Origin: Diorhabda sublineata
Lineage: Eukaryota > Arthropoda > Insecta > Coleoptera > Chrysomelidae
Assembly (NCBI RefSeq): GCF_026230105.1
Contig: NC_079478.1
Span: 13,097,653 to 13,161,652, forward strand
Direction of reading: 5' to 3'
DNA length: 64,000 bases
Numbering within the stretch: position 1 is the stretch's first letter; every line of letters begins with the position of its first letter. Shown here one piece after another: positions 12,233-25,237 of the stretch. Made by a program: the position numbers and the translations under genes. The notes below the pieces were generated by a model. It ran no database searches. It saw nothing but the letters and a program-made list of their open reading frames with translations, and had not been told where the DNA came from.

Positions 12233-13437
12233 AATTATGAAAATTCAGGTTTGGTGATTATTTACTAATCATTCCGCATTAATTATTCTGGCTGCATACA
12301 ATTTATCTCTCTTACTTGTTAAAAATATGATTACCTTTCTATTTATTACTGCTTTTGAGCAACCTTGGAATTTACATACGTATGGGATGGATGATAATTA
12401 TTTATTGTAGAAATTGAAAAATCTATACAACGAATATTTATCAAACAGAAACAAACATAATTAAATTTTAATTTAATGTCCTACAGCTTCGACATATCCA
12501 CCTTCTCTTTGTAAACATTTGTTCTTTTATCAAACTCTTGTTTCTGTCTGTATCATATTTGGAGTAAAAGTAAATAAAAGTAAAAGTGAAAATATCTGAA
12601 TACCTTCGAATCATCTTCCCATTATACATATTTTCAAGGAGTACTCTAACGTACTATGGATGGAAACACCATCTTGTTGGAACCAAATTGTCATACGTTC
12701 GTCGTGCAAAAAATCATTACTGGATTTTCTAATAATTGTAAGTATTGTGCGACATTCAAGGAATATCGAAAAAAAAGGTCCAAATAATTTATTTTTGTAC
12801 ACACTACACCATACGTTCGTTTTAAAGGAATATTGGTTTTAATTACTAAATTTGGATTAGACCACCAGTGATCAGACGGTTCCGTTTGAAGAAAATGTTG
12901 CCTCGTCGGAAAATATTATAGTTCTTCTAAAAAACGGGTACAAATTGCTGTTTGTATGCATGATATTTATTACCTTTCAAAATATTTGCCACTGTTTCTA
13001 TACTTACTGAAGTAGTTTGGATCTTCTACGTCAGAAAGCTTCACCTCAAATTCAGGGTCTTTATTGGCAACCTGTTTTCGGCGTTTATTCTTAAATTTAC
13101 TTTCTATGCTTCCACTAGCCTTGAATTTATTTGAAATTCTTGTAATAAATGTTGAATGCGTAATGTTTCTATGCGGATATCTAGTATTAAAAATATTTGC
13201 GGCCTCTTTATGTATTTTGTAATTGTCTCCAATAATTAACAGATTATTATTAATAATCTTTTTCCCGATTTAGTAAATTTGCCATTTTTATTGTAATGTT
13301 ATAAACAACAACTTACTATGATATATGTCACAGGGCATCCTAGATTGCTTTAATTTTAACCCCCCAGAATAATTAATACGGAATGATATAATCAAATAAA
13401 TAATCACAAAACCTGAATTTTCATAATAAATTGCTGT
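12233..13437 (-). mobile_element. mariner-like element with inverted repeats, transposase decayed
   Basis: Inverted repeats of ~65-75 bp bound the element: 12233-12296 and 13363-13437, sharing GAAAATTCAGGTTTTGTGATT-like and CATTCCGTATTAATTATTCTGG-like words. On the minus strand, starting near 13290, is a transposase. Its N-terminal helix-turn-helix part reads IGDNYKIHKEAANIFNTRYP, then NITHSTFITRISNKFKASGS (near 13240-13090). After a gap, a DDE segment follows at 12802-12611: KNKLFGPFF, ERMTIWFQQDG (second Asp), IHSTLEYS. The third catalytic region is missing. Frameshifts and stops make it inactive. Confidence 0.7.
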
Positions 13438-13524
13438 AATTGCACATTTGAATATAAATTTTAATTCAAAACAACTTTACTTTATACCATTTCTCAATTG
13501 TAAAATATAAACATACTTTACTTT

Positions 13525-13630
13525 TGGACAAAATTCAAATTTTTTGACGAAACTTCTTTAAAAAATTGATATCTGACGGTTGCATTTCTACTTTTGGACT
13601 ATGCAGAACTTTTTATTAAGACTAACTTTT
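13525..13630. repeat. Third copy of the 12.0-kb palindrome arm
   Basis: Direct repeat of 12121-12225 and inverted repeat of 11990-12090, about 80 percent alike by eye. Together with the first arm it brackets the mariner-like element at 12233-13437. Confidence 0.65.
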
Positions 13631-13639
13631 TTTCGTAAA

Positions 13640-14770
13640 ACCACTAACAAAAAATTTTTCCATATGGTTGAAACTACAATTCTATTGTAATGTTATATTC
13701 TAAAATATTCGATTCCAGAAAAACAATAGCGATATTTCAGATTTTTACAGTGTAGTCACAATGTCGTCAACGAAGCGTAAGAATGGCGTAGTATGTCTTT
13801 CCTTTGGGAAAGGACTGAGAAATGGCAACAGCCTTCTGGGTCAAAGAGGATTATGTTTGATAGAGTGCAAGTTCGAGGATTTAGCGGGATCTTCTAACAG
13901 AATTCTGCCTTACCGACACCAGTCTCTCAGTATAGGGCCCACTGTTTCTTGTATACATATGGTTAATACGCTAGGCTCCCACGATCTAGTAGAAGGGAGA
14001 GAAAGTGAAAATTATCCAAAATGTGATGCCGGAACGAACACTGCTTCCTTTTACATACATATATGTATATATGTATATGTCATTATAACAGTTCGCTCAG
14101 TTCACATTTGAATTTTTGAAGTTGAATAATATGAATTCTTGCGAGTCAAAACTCACAATACCGAAAATACCATTCTAATAAACGTGGAAATAGGTCATGA
14201 TATTCCAAGTGTACTACAAAGCAATGATAAAATTATACTAGAGAAATTTCGAATTCAATAAATAATTTACTAGATTCCATTCTACCCATTATATATTTGT
14301 ATAATTTCTTATATATTCTTGTATATTTTGTATAATTGACTGATGTGTAATATTCGTCTTATTATTAGTATTATCTTTTAAAACATATCTACTCATTACG
14401 TTTGTATACATGCTATGATACTGACTAGAAGCTCACCCATTTTGTAACTCTACATTAAATTTATCTTGGCTTTCAATTCTTTATACTCATTAATCAATTT
14501 AAGATTCCTTGTTTCATTCAGTAGCATTGTATCTGTTTTTTTTTCGTTCTTTTGTAGCAAGCTGGATATTTATATTGATTTTTCTTTTCTACGTAAATAA
14601 TTAGATACCTTCATCTCTTTGTCTTTTACAGTGATCTTCTAACTGGTGTCATATTATTATTTCAATAAATTATTTTAAATTTTTGTTATTGTGATTCTAG
14701 ATAACCAATCTTCTTCTATAACTCCTATGTATTTTCCTGATAGATCCGTTGGATAAGAGTCCCCAAATCT
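13640..14770. other. No gene recognised
   Basis: Contains a 116-codon plus-strand open frame (13761-14111) without any recognisable motif. Its end runs into an ACATATATGTATATATGTATA-type simple repeat at 14055-14083, so it is unlikely to be a gene. The rest is AT-rich. Confidence 0.35.
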
Positions 14771-15074
14771 ATATAGAGTGTCCCACGTCGAATTAAAACT
14801 ATCTGTATATGGCAAAATACTTATCGTAAAATGATGAAAATTTTCAAAGGTGGCCGACTTCCGGTCCTATTGAAAGTCGACTGTAACTTTGTTATTTTGA
14901 AAGGATCACCTTGTATATTAATACATCTTTGAAATCCACGTAAAGTTTTACTATACTTTTGTCTAAGAATTTTTTTCGACAAATGCACACTTTTTGAGTT
15001 ATTAATTTTTTTGTAAAAAATTTAACCGTTGTGGACCCTTATAAATAATTTTTTCATTTTATTTTCACCCGTTG

Positions 15075-15233
15075 ATGCAAGCACTAAGAAATAAAAAAGA
15101 TTATGTAGATTTGCTTTTAATACATGATAAATATGGCAAAGTTGTGACAAAAACATGTGCTTTCTTTGCAGTAAGATATCCAGATAGACCACGATCGAAA
15201 TCGCACGTGTTAAAAGAATACTTAACAATTTGA
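15075..15233 (+). pseudogene. N-terminal HTH fragment of transposase
   Basis: 52 codons from an ATG: NKKDYVDLLLIHDKYGKVVT followed by CAFFAVRYPDRPRSKSHVLK. This is the helix-turn-helix start (xEKVDxLLIYGEc....A...YAxRYPDRxxPSH) of the transposase family whose C-terminus lies just downstream but on the other strand. The frame ends after KEYLTI. Confidence 0.65.
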
Positions 15234-15309
15234 AGCTATTCGGTTCATTTTAAGCAAAAGTTAATCGAATTAAACCATTTGTGACAATAATAAGATACGC
15301 TACAAAATT

Positions 15310-15540
15310 TTATGGAAAATTAAAAGCCAAAGGAAAATAGTCATGTTCAAAATTGCTTCCTTGAACTTTAATGCATTTTTCAACCCTTCTCAGTATGCCT
15401 TCATTCGTCGCACGGCTTATCACAGAAAGGGAATTAAAGGAATTTCGAATTCTTAGCTCAAAATCTTCTCTACTTGTTAAGGCTTGTGAGTAAACCTCTT
15501 GTTTTATTTGACCCCAAATAAAAAAATCTAAAGGCGTCAT
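15310..15540 (-). pseudogene. C-terminal DDE fragment of transposase
   Basis: 76 codons on the minus strand beginning MTPLDFFIWGQIKQEVYSQ. This is the segment after the last catalytic Asp (SPDLTPLDFFLWGxLKxxVY), followed by SREDFELRIRNSFNSL and RRVEKCIKVQGSNFEH, the family's usual end. The two fragments face each other within one pair of terminal repeats, so the element has suffered an internal inversion and deletion. Confidence 0.75.
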
Positions 15541-16465
15541 ATCGGGAGAACGAGAGATTTGATTTTTTCACAAGCCTTGACAAGATAGAGAAAAATCCTT
15601 TTTTATTTCATTTACAGAAAACATTCAATATACGGATAACGGTAAGGTTTAGTTATAGGAAAGTATACATCAATTCCTCTTATTTTTTATCTCTGAATGC
15701 ATTAAAATAGAAAAAACGGGTGGCTCTATTTAGAAAAATAAAGAAATTTAATATTTATAAAATTAAACACTTTGAACACTTTTTATACACACCCTGTATA
15801 AAATAAAAAATTTTCAACATAGATTCAAATAAGTCTGACCTTGCTAAAAGCAACCGGATAGAAACCATTTTCATATCTTTAAGGGTAACCTCGTATCAAA
15901 ATAGGGTTCGCAACGGCAAAATTTTTACAATAAAATTAATAACCCAAAAAGTATGCGTTTTTCGAAAAATGTTTAGAGAAAAATATTCTAAAATTTATTA
16001 TATATTATTATACATGGTGTTTTATTTAAAATAGCAAAGTTACAGAAAATATTTTAGTTGAAAAGATCGTATCCGAAAACACAAACGTGGAAATTTTCAT
16101 GATTTTACTATAAGTATTTTGCCATATACAGATAGTTTTAACTCGTCGTGGGACACCCCGTTTATACATACCTACTCATAATCATATTTCCGTTATCCGA
16201 TTTTTTTATCATCTTCTCTCGTCTAACTACTTTCATTTATCACTACTTCAAAAGTCATTTTTATTTCTTCATATAAATATGATCCTTTGTAAGTTCGGAT
16301 AAGCTTTTTTATGTTTATTTAATTTGTTTATTTACATTTAATTTTCCTATAGAAAAGGAAAGGAAATTTGTATAAAGAAATGAAGAAGTAATAAATGGAA
16401 ATAGTAAGACAAGAGAAGAGAATATAAAAAGGTAGGTTCAAAAAATAAATAAAAGAGGTGTGGAA

Positions 16466-16690
16466 AGTCAGACATAAAAACAAATTCTTGAGATGTATCA
16501 GCTTTCAAAACAAATTCGTATAAAATTTCGATACAATGTGCCAGTAGTTCCTACAAAATTGTGAAAAATGTGTATTTTATTCAACGACTGGCGTTACGAA
16601 AATTTTTTACTGAGCAAACCTCAAATATTTTTCTATCTATCTATCACCTTTTTGTGATTCCGTTCATCCAACATTCATAATCTACACATT
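16466..16690 (+). repeat. Dispersed repeat, copy A
   Basis: Shares with 29420-29583 the words GTCAGACA.AAAAACAAATT, ATGTATCAGCTT, AAACA.ATTCGTATAAAATT and CGTTACGAAAATTTTT.CTGAGCA, in the same order and orientation. This copy has ~60 bp (near 16537-16590) that the other lacks. Non-coding; probably a mariner-type non-autonomous element or UTR. Confidence 0.7.
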
Positions 16691-17204
16691 TTTGAAAATT
16701 TTATCTTGCAAAGCTATTAGTGTTTATGCAAATTCTTAAAAATTTTTGTGTCTAAAAAGTAAAACAATTTATGGATAAATAAATAAAAAACTGTCTAAAA
16801 AACATAGGAAAGGTTGAAAATAATTATAAAAGAAATAGCAATGAAGGTAATTAATAAATTCCAAAAATATTCAAATCGAACTTGCTAAAAAACAGTGGAA
16901 AAAAAGAGAAGCGATACAGAGAAAATAAGAGAGAAGGCATAATTGTTATAATTCTATAATTTTCATGAATGAATGAACTTATACTGTAACAATAGATATT
17001 CCAAAGAAACAAGGAAACTTGGAATTATCATGTAAATGAATTTAATGTTGAAGAAAAATATGAAAAAATTGAGTGAAAAGGATAATTTTAAAAAGAAGGG
17101 CTTCTATTTTTATCCAAGCATGTATTACAACAGATAGGAAATCAATAGATATATTCGAAAAGAATATTAGTGATATGATTAATATTATACATCAGTAAGA
17201 CAGA

Positions 17205-17386
17205 CCCATTTCGCACCAATCCAGTCTAGTCCATTCGCGTCCAGTCAATTCGGACGCTTTTGAATTGCAAATATTAACTTACCATTAAAATAAAGAGAAT
17301 GTGTAAATCTGGTTTTATATTAAGCGGGACTTTTCAATTCAAAAGCGTCCGACTTGATTGACGCGACTGGCTTGGTGCGAAATGGG
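17205..17386. repeat. Foldback/MITE with ~60-bp inverted arms
   Basis: Arms 17205-17267 and 17335-17386 are complementary: CCCATTTCGCACCAA at one end and TTGGTGCGAAATGGG at the other, GGACGCTTTTGAATTG against CAATTCAAAAGCGTCC inside. The left arm has ~10 extra bases. The spacer is 67 bp of AT-rich sequence. The arms are clearly GC-richer than the flanks. Confidence 0.8.
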
Positions 17387-17389
17387 CCT

Positions 17390-20300
17390 AGTCATACAAA
17401 TTGGTTTAAATATATTTGATTGAGGAGAAAAGCTAAAATTTCATAAAGATTTTTACAAATGTCATAAATAGTTATATAAATAATGAAGTTATTGGAATAA
17501 TTATTAAATTTAAATTATAAATAGTTTGAATATAGAATCAAGAATAACATTTGGTTTTCCAAATTAAATCATATCACCAGGTAGAAATCTTATTTACATA
17601 TCAAATAAAGTCAATTTATAATCTAAAATTGACGAGTTTCAGTATTTTCTATAATTATTATTGTAGATTAACTGACAATTCCATTCAGTCCTCCCACACT
17701 GTATGGTTTGTAAATTATTTTATCAAAATATTACGAAAATAAAGTTTCCTTAAAAAATGTTTTTGTTTTTGTACAAGACAGTCCCTTATAATAAATGATA
17801 ATTTATTTTCGTTAGACAGTTTCTAAAGATAAAAAGGTGAGTTTCTAATTCTATAAGACCTAGATAGTTATTAATTCATAGAATTTTTAATACTTCTACG
17901 TTTAGGAAAGTTTCAAAACATTTTTATAGATACCAGTAGCTACGCCGTTAGAATTATTGCTTGAGTCCACACCACTAAAGCCTCTTATTTTTAAACAAAC
18001 ATCAGTAATATTTCAATATAAAGGGGGAGATTTTGTTTTTTTTTCAAAAATTAAAACTGAAATATTATTCATAACACACTTTATCCTCAAAATCAAAGCA
18101 TGAAAGCTTGTCAAAGAAAGACGGTTTATTATTATTTACAGAATATGACTGATTGTGGTAAAAATATTCGCAAAGTAAAATATTTATAGATATGCGTTAC
18201 ATCACCTTCGAACATCAACATTCCTAAACTAAACAAATATTTTATATATAAGATATTAAGTTACATGAGGTCATCCAGTTTGGAATGGAAAAAGAAAAAA
18301 TACAGGTAAGTACAGTTATAGCTATACAAATAAATGAAAAATGATTAATTGACAAAGTCAAGAAACGATGAAAGCCTGCAATTGAAAAAAATAGTCCAAT
18401 TACACGATAACATATAGTGGATGGAGACTCAAACTGAAAATTTACAAGTTCGAATTCTAGAGAGCCATATATCAAAATCAAGTTGAACAGAAGTGATTGA
18501 ATACATACTTGCGTTTAAAAGAGGTAATCCTAATTCAAATTTACAACGATTAGGCTGTATAATAGAGCAGTGAAATTTTTTTGTGAGGTCAATAATCTGG
18601 GTTTCATGTCCGTTTTAATGATCCAGACTTCACCATAACACCTCAATATAGCACTGCCTCATTATGATTTACTTATTTTTTGTAGAGTTATTTAAAATAT
18701 GCCTGTTTCAGCATATATAATTGTCGTATCCAATTACTCTTCTGCCGGATCTCTAAGCTACCTCAACATATGAATTTCACATGCTAGTAATTAAATTTTA
18801 TTATTTGAAATTATGCACATCATACGTACTCCACGTGGTAGGTGATTATGCGGCAACTTCAAATAGTAAATTAATTATATATTTTTAATGACGTTCAATT
18901 ATTATATTGTTACAACTTAAACCTTGACTCCAAATGAGGTATCATTGGGCATTATACCTCATATAATATATAATCATTCCTGATACGCAAAATGGAACAA
19001 TCCAAAGTTATTTCAACACCTAGGAAACCATTTTTAACTTCAATCATCTCTGATAATGGGAAAAACCATTTCCGGAAGCTTCGATTATTTGGTTAAAAAA
19101 TAGTCCTCATTTTCTATTTGCTGCAAACTTCTATATCTTAATACATTATATGTCCGCCAATATCTGTGTATATTGTTGCTGATATTCCTATTTTTAAGAA
19201 ATCTTTTCACAACAAAAGTATGTGTAATCCCTTGGTAGATCCATCCGCGGTTTTCCAACTAGTTGGCGAAGATGCATTGCGCTGTATTATTGTCTTGCGG
19301 TAAAAAAGAAGCTACATATTGAAGTTGGCGTTGATGTTTTACATGAAAACTTTCTTCGGAAAGTGACATAATAATAAATTAATCATCGTACAAACCAAAT
19401 TTCACACGAGAATGCGCTTCGTTTAAGTCAATAGTTTTGTACAGATTTTAATTGGATTCTTTGCAATCCCATAAATCTCAGGATTAGTTAATTACAATCT
19501 TAAAATCTTCCAGTTATAAAATCGTCTGGAATCCTGTGCCCGGGTACTACCGTCCAACTTACCGTATAGGGCCATTTAGAGTTTATTAAGAAAATGGAGA
19601 AAAAGAATTAATAGGAAGGAAAGTACTAGTCAGTGAATAATTCTAAGAAATAGGAAAAATTATTCGGATAGTCCCCGAATTGAGAATCACACTAAAGTTA
19701 GTTTTAAAATGTCATACAAAGCACCCCACGCTTTTATAATTGTGACATCAATTTTTCCATCAGTAATTTATATTTATGCCTAAAATTATTTTTTGATTTT
19801 AGTTTTTTACTTTGATTATTGCTAAAAGCTTGTTTTCAATTTTTTTAAACTATAATTTATTCCGTAATAATAATAATAGCACTTAAGTGGACACAGTGTA
19901 TATAGGAAAATATTTTATCAAAAATTGAATTAAATTGATATAAAATATGCAACAATTTATGAAACTGTTTTCTACGGCAATTCGAACTAATTCCCTAGCA
20001 AAAGTTTGATTGAATTATTTTTTAAAATAAACTAGAAAAGTTGTAAATAAACTTTCCTGACTTAGTATAAATTGAAGCTTGAAGTTTGAAGTATCCATGA
20101 AATTGATAATTTATTTTCGATTTGAGTAACACAACCATTAGACTGTAAATTTTCATGGACGTCGAGCCATCTCTCACACTTCATTTGATCATCAGTTTCA
20201 AAGTAACACAGTGTTGCCCTGCATACTAAAAACATCAAAATAGTGAGTTTGATTCGTGAGACTCAATCAACAAAAATAGTAATAGCATTCTATGAACATA

Positions 20301-21030
20301 GCATTAAGAATAAAATTGGAATGAATAAAAAAAAGGTATATACTGTACTAGAAGTGTGCAGAGATAGTTAAGATACGAATTTGGGAAACCGTAAAACTGA
20401 TTATATTGTGAACAGGTAAACTGATGACGTCAACAACAAATCAGAACAAAATTATAAATTAACAAATTAGAAAAAGAAAAATTGGAACTGAAAATCGATA
20501 AGTTAATAGCTAGCTTTCGAAAAATATCAAAGTTTATGGCAACACTGAGACTGTTTTTCATGAAACACCCTTTTAACGTAGTTTTCGGGACCATTGGAGC
20601 ACAAAATATGGGTTTTACTACTCTCAAGCTATCCCGACATCATAATTCATTTATATGAATTTTAAACAGGACGATTTGTTCAAAACAACCACGACGTAAA
20701 ATAAATCTCTTCCAATTTGAATATTTTGAAGGTCATTAACTTTTCCATTGTCATTGCAAATGCCAAGAAGCGCCTTTGTTATAATTCAAGAAAACAGTGG
20801 AGCGGTCAAGGGTAACTATACTCGGTTATATGCATTCTAAATTATTTCAAAACACGATTGCAAGCTGTAATATCATTATGTAGTATCATTCGATTACCCT
20901 ACATTATGTGTTACTAGCACATCTAGTTTTACCATACGTCAGTTTCAAATTATGAGAATTTGGTTCTCAAAACCAAATTATATTTTTTTTAATATTTATT
21001 AATAAAAATAGTACAAACGATTAGAATTCT
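17390..21030. other. Long AT-rich intergenic stretch
   Basis: About 3.6 kb with only short open frames (17551-17742, 18242-18481, 20430-20627), none with recognisable motifs. No terminal repeats, RNA genes or strong splice-bounded exons seen. Confidence 0.35.
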
Positions 21031-21429
21031 TCAAAGTGGCACTTTTCTGCTTTTACACACTGGTGCCAACTAGTTTTCGTACCCTTCCAGAAACAACTGG
21101 ACCGGTATGCTGTTTAGCTCCTGCATTACGACCTGTTGGATCGCCTCTGCCAAGCCATGATGCTTTCCCAACGCTCAAGATTTTATTCTTAAGAAAAGAA
21201 AAATAATTGATGGAGCTAAGAACATCCTGGCAGATCGCTTTCCGATTGGCCCTTTGGCCTCTGACAACACTCGCGCTCCAACACGATCTCAAAAACTTTG
21301 GGCTTGAGGAATATTCATCATACAAATTCATCAAAAATCGTTCTGAGGCTCATGCTACAATTACTGTCAATACATTTCTTACTCACTCACGAGTAAGTAA
21401 TGATGCAGTTCCAGGTACCATACAATGCT

Positions 21430-22680
21430 TTAACGAGGAAACAAGAAATGAGAATGGTAACATGTTTCTGGTGTTGTGCACATATAACGAGCTAAGAATC
21501 AATAATACATTTTGTCAACATAAGGAATTGATGTCAGAGTACTAACATCGACAAACATAGGAAACAACATAATCTTATCTTGTGCAAGTACCGAACCGCA
21601 AGCATACGGAAAAAGAGTTCAACATAGAATCGCTGAAAGATGACAGCACAAGAGGATTATACGAACAGAGACTTAATGAAAAAATTAGAAAAGACCATAG
21701 ATCAGAAAACGACGACGTAGAATCAGCCTGGAAAAAAAATAAGGATAATATAAAGGGAAAACAAAAACCTAACCAGCAAAGTTAAGGAACTCACAAAAGA
21801 AAAGAAAAAAGCGTACATCAAATACATCAACGGCAGAAGCCCAGCCGAATACCAGAACTATAGAATCGTTAGAAACCAAATAAAAAACAGGATAAAACAA
21901 CTAAAAAGTAGTACTTGGAAAGATTCTCGGTCGAAATGGAGGGAGATCTATATGGTGACCAGAGGAATATATGGAATATGCTACGAAACAGAAGGAAACA
22001 GGTGACGGAGGAAGTACAGGTGAATGAGATAACACAGGAGACATGGATTAGATATTTCGAAAACATGTATGGTGCGCCCTATGACAATACACCGACTATT
22101 GAAATTACGCTGAATGACGACAACAATGAACCCGAAATAACGATAGAGGAAGTTCAGGGAACAACATAAAAACTGAAGAACCGGAAGACGCCTGTCATTG
22201 ATAATATAAACAATGAACTTATTAAGTACGGAGGAAAAGAGTTATAAAAAGAACTCACGCGACTATTCCAGAAGATTATAACCTCTGGCACTATCCCAGA
22301 TGAATGGAAATCGATTATATTCCTACCAATAAACAAAAAAGGAGAAAAAAGAGATCCGAATAATTTTGAGAATATAACTTTGCTCTGTTCGGTTCTGTTT
22401 TGTTGAATTCACCAAAGCATTTGATAGAACACGCCTGGGAGACGTGATTAGGAGTTTTGAGAAACACAAACATAAACTATAAGAGCCCAACGAGTCATTA
22501 AAGAACTTTATACCGGACCTATTCTCACAGAAACCAGAGCCGAGACTACAACAAAAATAAAGAATAATGAGAACCACAGAGATCAAAATACTGCGAACCA
22601 TCAAGGGAGTCATCCTCAGGGACCGAATAAGTAGTGATGACATAAAAGAAGATTCTGGAGGAATCACGTAGATAGAATGC
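21430..22680 (+). pseudogene. Non-LTR retrotransposon: endonuclease end to start of RT
   Basis: Plus-strand pieces in order. NENGNMFLVLCTYNELRINNT (21445-21515) is the late endonuclease motif (NxNGxxLLxFCxxNxLxIxNT). VPNRKHTEKEFNIESLKDDS and the linker to KKAYIKYINGRS follow (21584-21835). FSVEMEGDLYGDQRNIWNML (21925) and WIRYFENMYGAPYDN (22045) are the spacer before RT. LKNRKTPVIDNINNELIKYG (22170) is the start of the RT fingers, and IPDEWKSIIFLPINKKGEKR (22290) with an NFENITLL word is RT motif 1-2. It then decays; a GSHPQGP word near 22605 recalls the QGxxLSP box. Multiple frame changes and stops are present. The stretch to 22930 may be the 3' tail of the same or another element. Confidence 0.75.
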
Positions 22681-23229
22681 CAGAAAACAGCAAAGTGGGC
22701 TAAAACTCACAGACCGAACACACGCAGACCTGTAGAAAAACCACCAAAGAGGTGGTACGAGAGCTAGAGTTCAACTTCTCAGGAAGATCCAACAAGAGTG
22801 CCAAACGTACAGGATTGAGCAGGCCTGGTCCTATTGAAAGAGGAAGAAGAAATTTCGTTGGTCTTGCTGGTCCATAAGCGTTGAAAACGGTCGCCTTCTT
22901 CCAGGTATTTGTCTCTTGGTTTATCCTGTGTTTGATTATTGATTGGTTCTTGGACCACTCAAAAGTTAACGATCGATCATATCCTGTTTTGTGAAGCTTT
23001 ACTCAAAATTTTATCGCTTATAGTTGCTCAAGTAAACTTTTCATAAATGTCCATAGCAAGGATCTTCGACAGGGGATCACAATAAAACTGACTAACAGAC
23101 AAGCTTTTCCCGTGTTCTCTCGAGAAAAAAAAAGTCAGAACAGACCCTAAATAATTGTGTTCAATACAAAATAAGCTGAAACTGTCTCACATACACATCA
23201 AATTCTCTGATTTTTATCACGAAATATTC

Positions 23230-23935
23230 TTTATAGATATAACTCTCCAGACCAGCTTAAATGATTATATAGAGACGTACGAAACTAAATCTGCAAATGA
23301 GAAAATCATCATATAGCAGTCTAGAAAGAGTTTGTCTCTAGTTTACGGCGATTGAAGAAAATCTCAAAACACATTGCAGCAATGAGGAAGCAGGTGGCCT
23401 CGAGATGTTATAACAACAACGAACAAATGGCTTAAAGACCAGATAGAGTTTTATTGAGGATAAATTAGACCTGAAATATTCCAAACAAATTTATCATATC
23501 ATATCAGCTAAGGAGTCTGATGTCTCGAGATGTTTAAAAATGAGATAAAACTGGTAATCAATCTTCGGATAGCTCACCTCAGCATTAATTATCATAATTA
23601 GGCGATAGACATGACAGAAAACGACAGCTGCCAGTTTTGTAAGCAAACCAAAGAGACGGCAGAGCATCTATTCTGCAAATATGCTACCATTTCAGAAAAA
23701 GTATCAGGATTAGGATAAAATAACCCAGAAAATGGCTGCCTTTGGTAATGGTCTAAGAATGTTGGAGGCGGAAAATAGAAGGCATAATCATGCACAAAAT
23801 GTCCTTCTAGTTATAGGAGCAGAGCAGCTGGAAAGCGAAAACAACTCCCCAAAAAATTTAATTTGATCTGAGCGTGGTGACCACACTTGCTTGTCTTTAT
23901 ATATTTGGTCAACTCAATAAATTTTGTTGATACTG
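23230..23935 (+). pseudogene. RNase H tail of a second non-LTR element
   Basis: Plus-strand words: a SRCLKM...LTSA segment near 23530-23580 (compare the LSRxxLRxVxGxLTGH box) and DSCQFCKQTKETAEHLFCKY near 23620-23680, the C-terminal CxFCxExxETxEHLxCEC zinc-like motif of I/R1/Jockey-class proteins. A 3' segment ends AATAAA-like near 23919. Frame changes and stops make it dead. It is not the same family as 21.4-22.7 kb, whose proteins lack RNase H. Confidence 0.65.
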
Positions 23936-23939
23936 CTAG

Positions 23940-25235
23940 AACGTGAAGTCAATTAATTGGGTGTTTTGTGACGTCGACCATCAACATTATAGATATCAGA
24001 TTTCTCTATTTTGTCTTACAGTAGTTTCTGAATTTAAAATGAAAGGGTATGAGAAAAATAAAATCAAATTTTATGAAATGAGTTCACGAAATTCTACATT
24101 AAAAGAGAATAAAAATCGAAAACTGAAGAACAAAATTACTGAAGAAATATTGGAAACTCTCGATATTCTTGAGCAAGATGTCATAACTTTAGTTGTTTTT
24201 GAGGAGGATATTGATTTTCATAGATTTTTTTCAATGGATTATTTTTACAGAAAACGCGTAAAAACTTCTTGATCCATTCTCAGCCATTTCCCTCGTTATT
24301 TTTCAGTAGCAGGGATACAAAAGCGCCCAAATCGGTCATACATTTGATATAATAATTTAATGTCAAGAGCCTTTCACATTATAACATACCTCATTAGGAA
24401 TTAAGACTACCTAGGAAACCTTATTTATCAACATTTCAAAAGAGGAGAGGTAGCTTCCGAAATTTCTTTACAGCTGCTTAGTATGCGTTACTCATAATTG
24501 TTAGGTTTTAACTAACTTGAATTGCAGTATACGTTTGAATATTTTATCAACACTGGGTTCTTTAAATTTGATTATAATAATGACAAAATTGTTACGAAAA
24601 ATGAAAAACTCATCAACAACTGAGGTTTCTATGTACTTAAAAGTTTTATATAAATGTCCATTCCTAGTTCACACATTTTTTTTGTATTTCTAGACTTTTT
24701 TAAAACGTGACGCGGAAATAAGAATACAAAGAAACAATGATAGAATAAATAGTCAATAAACAGTCTAGTTTCGTATAGCAATAATATAACTTTGATCTAT
24801 GGTAAGATAAAAATGAATGTATTGGAAACCTACTACCCTACCCTATATATACTCTAGCTAGATATTACTCCAAAATGTACACGTACATTTACGCAAGGTT
24901 CGTGAATCCTAAACTAACTTAAATGAATATACCTTGTCATCATTATTCCAAAATCCTTGGTTAATGATGGATTGTTCTTCAAGAAATTATTTTTTTCTCA
25001 TAGTGGGAGACTTCATTAAATGTTCTCTATTACATATTCGCCTTAATCGAAAATTTATCACAAGGGGAGTTGTACATCTTTGTCATTCTTCAATCCTGCC
25101 AATACGTGATTTTTCTGTTCATACGCAATTCGACTCACTGGTAGGTACAAAAGCCCCGGAGATGCTTTATTAGCATTACTCTTTATCATATCATTTAATA
25201 TTATTAAAGAAACAAAATATTATGAAATACAAATA
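23940..25235. other. No gene recognised
   Basis: Holds a 109-codon plus-strand open frame (23943-24272) rich in Lys, Glu and Ile with no known motif, and a 79-codon one (24934-25173). Neither has a neighbouring exon I could link. Otherwise AT-rich. Confidence 0.35.
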
Positions 25236-25237
25236 CA

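Larger units (their letters stand above)
14778..16157. mobile_element. Tc1/mariner-superfamily element with ~245-bp terminal inverted repeats
   Basis: The left end GTGTCCCACG (14778) and right end CGTGGGACAC (to ~16156) are complementary. The match continues inward: ACTATCTGTATATGGCAAAA at 14809 against its complement near 16118-16138, and CTTTTTGAGTTATTAATTTT near 14989 against its complement near 15930. The repeats are therefore about 245 bp long but imperfect. Inside are two transposase pieces on opposite strands, listed separately. Length ~1.38 kb fits the superfamily. Confidence 0.8.

Noticed and set aside
13761..14111. 116-codon open frame as a gene
   Set aside because: No motif, no splice partners, and it runs through a simple repeat.
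21053..21334. 93-codon minus-strand frame
   Set aside because: No recognised domain; lies just before a decayed non-LTR element and overlaps an equally open plus-strand frame.
23943..24272. 109-codon Lys/Glu-rich frame as a coiled-coil protein gene
   Set aside because: AT-rich DNA readily gives such composition; no partner exon or known relative seen.
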